This document shows positions 61,601 to 64,000 of a stretch of DNA of 64,000 nt, piece by piece. This DNA comes from Microbacterium sp. XT11 (GTDB lineage: Bacteria > Actinomycetota > Actinomycetes > Actinomycetales > Microbacteriaceae): assembly GCF_001513675.1 (NCBI RefSeq), contig NZ_CP013859.1, forward strand, positions 2,171,081-2,235,080, written 5' to 3'. The notes beneath the pieces are model-generated. The model was given only the letters and a program-made list of their open reading frames with translations. It was not told where the DNA came from and did not search any database. Every line of letters starts with the position of its first letter. The stretch's first letter is position 1. The translations under genes and the position numbers were made by a program.

Positions 61601-62118
61601 TGAGCCCGAGTCCCGTTTCCAGCACGCCCATCCTGCGGCGCACCCTCATCTGGTCGGGGGTGGCCGCCGCTGTGCTCGCCGTCGTCGCCGGCGGCATCGG
61701 CTTCCTCGTCGCTCAGGGCTCAGGTCTGATCAGCGGACTGCTGGGCGTCGTCCTGGCAGCTCTCTTCCTCGCGATCACGGGACTCAGCATCCTCATCGCG
61801 AATCGCTGGTACGGCGACCCGCTCTACGTGCAGCTGTTCTTCGCGATCGTGCTCGGCGGCTGGCTGCTCAAGCTCGGGGTGTTCGTCGTCGTGATGATCG
61901 TGCTCCGCGGGCAGCCGTGGATCGAGCCGATGGTGTTCTTCCTGTCGATCGTGGCGGGTGTGCTCATGTCGCTCGTGATCGACGTGCTCGTGCTCATGCG
62001 CATGCGGCTGCCGCACGTGAGCGACACCTCGCTCCCCGCCGAAGCCCCAGAGGACGTCGCCCCCGGGGCGGAGAATCGTACTCCTCCGCACCGCTCGGGG
62101 GGGAGCGACGCGTCTTAG
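61600..62118 (+). CDS. AtpI-like small membrane protein
   Basis: Hydrophobic protein of 172 residues with four helices, immediately before atpB and overlapping the WecA-type gene by one base. Position and size match the AtpI-like proteins of F-type ATPase operons, which help assemble the c-ring or supply magnesium; sequence conservation is weak. The C-terminal 30 residues are charged. Confidence 0.75.
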   Translation: MSPSPVSSTPILRRTLIWSGVAAAVLAVVAGGIGFLVAQGSGLISGLLGVVLAALFLAITGLSILIANRWYGDPLYVQLFFAIVLGGWLLKLGVFVVVMIVLRGQPWIEPMVFFLSIVAGVLMSLVIDVLVLMRMRLPHVSDTSLPAEAPEDVAPGAENRTPPHRSGGSDAS

Positions 62119-62136
62119 GAGACCCTCATATTCTGA

Positions 62137-62142
62137 TAGGGT
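62137..62142 (+). promoter_or_regulatory. -10 box for the atp operon
   Basis: TAGGGT with TTAGGA as a partial -35 at 16-base spacing, about 100 bases upstream of atpB. Located after the AtpI-like gene, so the ATP synthase genes can be transcribed separately from it. Confidence 0.5.
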
Positions 62143-62180
62143 TGAACCGTGCCCGCCGCTCGTCCGCGAGCGCTTGCGCT

Positions 62181-62241
62181 GTGAAGCACACCGACCATCG
62201 TCGCCCCGGTTCTGACCGGTGCCCCGAAGCTGGAGCCCGCG

Positions 62242-62249
<8 letters not shown>
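62181..62249 (+). other. Possible 22-codon upstream ORF overlapping the atpB start
   Basis: A GTG-initiated frame with TAA at 62247-62249, ending inside the beginning of atpB. No Shine-Dalgarno. If translated it would place ribosomes at the atpB initiation region. The hairpin CCGGT/ACCGG (62206-62219) lies inside it. Confidence 0.2.
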
Positions 62250-63328
<1,079 letters not shown>

Positions 63329-63355
63329 TCCGCACCGACTTCTGAAGGAGACAGG

Positions 63356-63910
63356 ATGCTGAACGCTCTTGTCACGAACCTCGCGGCAGAAGGTGAAGCG
63401 CACAACCCGCTGATCCCCGCGTGGTACGACATCATCTGGTCGGCGCTGTGGTTCCTCGTCATCCTCATCGTCGTGTGGAAGATCGCCCTTCCCCGGCTCA
63501 CGAAGATGCTCGATGAGCGGTCCGCCGCCATCGAGGGGAACATCGCCAAGGCCGACGAGGCTCAGAAGCAGGCGGAGGCCGCGCTCGAGGAGTACACCCG
63601 TCAGCTCGCCGAGGCGCGCACGGAGGCGGGCGAGATCCGCGAGGCCGCCCGTGAGGACGGTAAGAAGATCGTCGCAGAGGCCAAGGACGCCGCAGCCGCT
63701 GAGGCTGCGCGCATCACGGCGACTGCCCACACGCAGATCGAGGCGGAGCGCCAGGCGGCACTCGTCTCGCTGCGTTCGGAGGTCGGTTCGCTGGCTCTCG
63801 ACCTCGCCGGCGGCGTGGTCGGCGAGACGTTGACCGACGACGCCCGCGCGACGGCCGTCGTCGACCGCTTCCTCGCGGACCTCGAGGCATCCGAGAAGGC
63901 GGCCAAGTAA
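63356..63910 (+). CDS. atpF: ATP synthase F0 subunit b
   Basis: Peripheral stalk subunit of 184 residues: one N-terminal membrane helix (WSALWFLVILIVVWKIAL) and a long Ala/Glu-rich coiled coil that reaches F1. TAATG overlap links its stop to the atpH start. Confidence 0.96.
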   Translation: MLNALVTNLAAEGEAHNPLIPAWYDIIWSALWFLVILIVVWKIALPRLTKMLDERSAAIEGNIAKADEAQKQAEAALEEYTRQLAEARTEAGEIREAAREDGKKIVAEAKDAAAAEAARITATAHTQIEAERQAALVSLRSEVGSLALDLAGGVVGETLTDDARATAVVDRFLADLEASEKAAK

Positions 63911-64000
63911 TGGGCAGCGCGACCACTCAGGCACTCGCGGCATCCGCTCAGGCGCTTGCCGCGGCGTCGGGCGTGAGCCTCGACACTGCGCGGGAGCTCT
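63910..64000 (+). CDS. atpH: ATP synthase F1 subunit delta (partial, cut by window end)
   Basis: First 30 codons of the next atp gene, beginning at the ATG that overlaps the atpF stop. Order after atpF and the start MGSATTQALAASAQAL fit subunit delta; the rest lies outside the window. Confidence 0.75.
   Translation, partial: MGSATTQALAASAQALAAASGVSLDTAREL

Overview
This is a high-GC actinobacterial chromosome segment, most likely from a Microbacterium-like member of the Microbacteriaceae. The evidence is the fused E1/E2 2-oxoglutarate dehydrogenase (Kgd), a SigR/RsrA pair, GuaB1, DUF3097, an Eis-like acetyltransferase, a DinB2-like polymerase, a Rho factor with a long disordered N-terminus, and the order argS ... 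lysA-hom-thrB-rho-prfA ... prmC-tsaC-wecA-atpI-atpBEFH. I see no rRNA, CRISPR array, phage or insertion sequence. The only RNA gene seen is tRNA-Arg(CCG), close to argS. No gene-free stretch exceeds about 200 bases.

Layout. 1-13 kb: redox and central metabolism (bcp, rsgA-aroA, divergent sigR-rsrA, eis-like, kgd, guaB1, two CNNM/CorC membrane proteins). 13-20 kb: an OYE reductase, nnrD, a GT87-type membrane protein, a thiamine-binding protein, then a clearly AT-richer single-gene insertion encoding an Sll1717-type P-loop ATPase, followed by an MFS exporter and a NUDIX hydrolase. 20-32 kb: an amino-acid permease, metX and metY, an SDR-ung-acetyltransferase group and a five-gene peptide-type ABC importer. 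32-46 kb: small stress and housekeeping genes, including an AhpD-like protein, a tyrosine phosphatase, a SIP-domain protein with an iron box, PspA with its TPM neighbour, trmB, a DinB2-like polymerase and an ohr/ohrR pair. 46-64 kb: conserved core (argS, lysA-hom-thrB, rho, prfA, cysEK, prmC, tsaC, a WecA-type transferase, the start of the atp operon). The window ends inside atpH.

Shared regulation. At least sixteen start codons are preceded, at 6-9 bases, by a TANNNT-type -10 box (often followed by GGA) with no properly spaced Shine-Dalgarno. This implies leaderless transcription as a common mode here. Regulated exceptions visible in the sequence are sigR (two start sites), ohrR (a perfect operator palindrome), the SIP gene (IdeR/DmdR-type box), the CNNM pair (hairpin over the ribosome site), rho (three strong leader hairpins) and atpB (probable CTG start).

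The best candidate for something undescribed is the horizontally acquired ATPase at 16.7-18.3 kb, whose arrival also appears to have given the upstream thiamine-binding protein a new C-terminus. Most other genes are ordinary.
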